Source: Microcaldota archaeon (GTDB lineage Archaea > Micrarchaeota > Micrarchaeia > Micrarchaeales > Micrarchaeaceae). Taken from it: a stretch of DNA of 5,127 nt. Where the stretch lies: the NCBI GenBank assembly GCA_013330215.1, contig DUIS01000075.1, positions 1-5,127 on the forward strand, read 5' to 3'. Positions 4,488-5,127 of the stretch are shown here, piece after piece (position 1 is the stretch's first letter; each line of letters starts with the position of its first letter). Below the pieces are notes generated by a model. The model was not told the DNA's origin, made no database searches, and was given only the letters and a program-made list of their open reading frames with translations. The translations under genes were made by a program, and so were the position numbers.

Positions 4488-5127
4488 TCACTCATGAAAA
4501 TCTCCACCAATCGGCCTTAGAATTACCTCTTCTATTACGGTTTGCGGACTTGTTTCTAAGATTGCGCGCACCACCTTGCCTATATCCTCCGGCTTAATGA
4601 AGTTTTCTTTTGGTCTGGTAGTCCCTTTCCATTCATCCGTAAACACCGCGCCCGGATATATCGTAGAGACCCCTATATTGTGCTTTCTTAACTCAGCCCT
4701 AAGACTTCTGGACCATCCCCTTACGGCCCATTTAGAAATAGCGTATATGGTACCATCCTCATTGCCGTCTGCCGGATAAGAATCAAGTGCCCACACGGAG
4801 GATATCACTATGACCCTCTGATTATGCCCTTTCTTTAAAAGAGGCATGATCTTCTGGGTAAGATAAAACATGCTCCTGGCGTTCACAGACATTATGTTGT
4901 CGTATTCCCTTATGGGTGATTCCTTAGTCGTACCCGGAACGTATATTCCCGCATTATTAACCAGTACATCGGGTATTATCTTTTTAGATACGCAGAATTC
5001 GTAAAGAGCATCTATATCTGCAGTTTTGGAAAGATCACAGGGTAAGAGGTCTATCTTTACATCAGTACCCTTTGAAATCTCCTCTGCCGTTTTCTTAAGC
5101 CTGTTGGAATCCTTTGCGACAAGGAGG
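4488..5127 (-). CDS. Short-chain dehydrogenase/reductase, SDR family (N-terminus outside window)
   Basis: An NAD(P)-dependent oxidoreductase with a classical Rossmann fold; the frame is open to the window edge. The 212 visible residues begin L-L-V-A-K-D-S-N-R-L-K-K, the end of the second strand, so about 25-30 residues with the Gly-rich TGxxxGxG loop are missing. Visible marks are C-D-L-S (30-33), V-N-N-A-G (56-60), S-V-N-A (80-83), the catalytic serine in V-I-S-S-V (109-110), and Y-A-I-S-K (Y128, K132), followed by Y-P-G-A-V-F-T-D after the sixth strand. The Ser-to-Tyr distance is about 18 residues, several more than usual, from a loop containing P-A-D-G-N-E-D. The ATG at 4892-4890 is internal (the M of M-S-V-N-A) and not the start. 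The substrate cannot be named. Confidence 0.93.
   Translation of the reverse strand, partial: LLVAKDSNRLKKTAEEISKGTDVKIDLLPCDLSKTADIDALYEFCVSKKIIPDVLVNNAGIYVPGTTKESPIREYDNIMSVNARSMFYLTQKIMPLLKKGHNQRVIVISSVWALDSYPADGNEDGTIYAISKWAVRGWSRSLRAELRKHNIGVSTIYPGAVFTDEWKGTTRPKENFIKPEDIGKVVRAILETSPQTVIEEVILRPIGGDFHE

Noticed and set aside
4576..4779. 67-codon + strand frame opposite the dehydrogenase
   Set aside because: It is antisense to conserved SDR motifs, including Y-A-I-S-K, and shows no domain of its own.

Overview
The window looks archaeal, possibly a DPANN lineage such as Micrarchaeota; that placement is tentative. The grounds are an NFACT/RqcH-type ribosome quality-control protein directly followed by RNase Z, a tRNA gene with no encoded CCA, TATA-type promoter motifs, Shine-Dalgarno sequences of the GGTGA/GAGG type, and flanking genes rich in ATA, AGG and AGA codons.

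Layout. Bases 1-1949 are ordinary chromosome on the + strand: the 5'-truncated NFACT-N/RqcH gene, the RNase Z gene four bases later, and tRNA-Val(GAC). The first base of the tRNA is the last base of the RNase Z stop codon. Bases 1950-4103 are a compact, visibly more AT-rich accessory island. It holds (a) a two-gene unit encoding an 82-residue protein of unknown function and a retropepsin-like aspartic protease, (b) a minus-strand radical SAM/SPASM protein, and (c) a short segment with a strong TATA box and a GC-rich stretch but no clear gene. From about 4120 the flanking sequence returns with a small three-helix membrane protein (+) and, convergent with it, a short-chain dehydrogenase (-) cut off by the window edge.

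Main observation. The 3' end of tRNA-Val recurs three more times downstream in the same orientation, at about 2970-2983, 3891-3911 and 4080-4103. These copies fall exactly at the borders between the cargo units and get less exact with distance from the tRNA. The simplest reading is repeated site-specific integration of very small elements into the tRNA gene. Each arrival would rebuild the tRNA and push the previous 3' fragment outward, giving an integron-like row of gene cassettes bounded by tRNA fragments. No integrase is encoded in the window, so recombination would have to be supplied in trans.

Other points. RNase P cleavage at the 5' end of tRNA-Val would remove the last base of the RNase Z stop codon, which suggests a regulatory link between RNase Z expression and tRNA processing. 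The upstream RqcH-like protein lacks the whole C-terminal half of its family. The radical SAM gene has only a TTG start in frame, but one extra A in a five-A run would give a natural ATG start.
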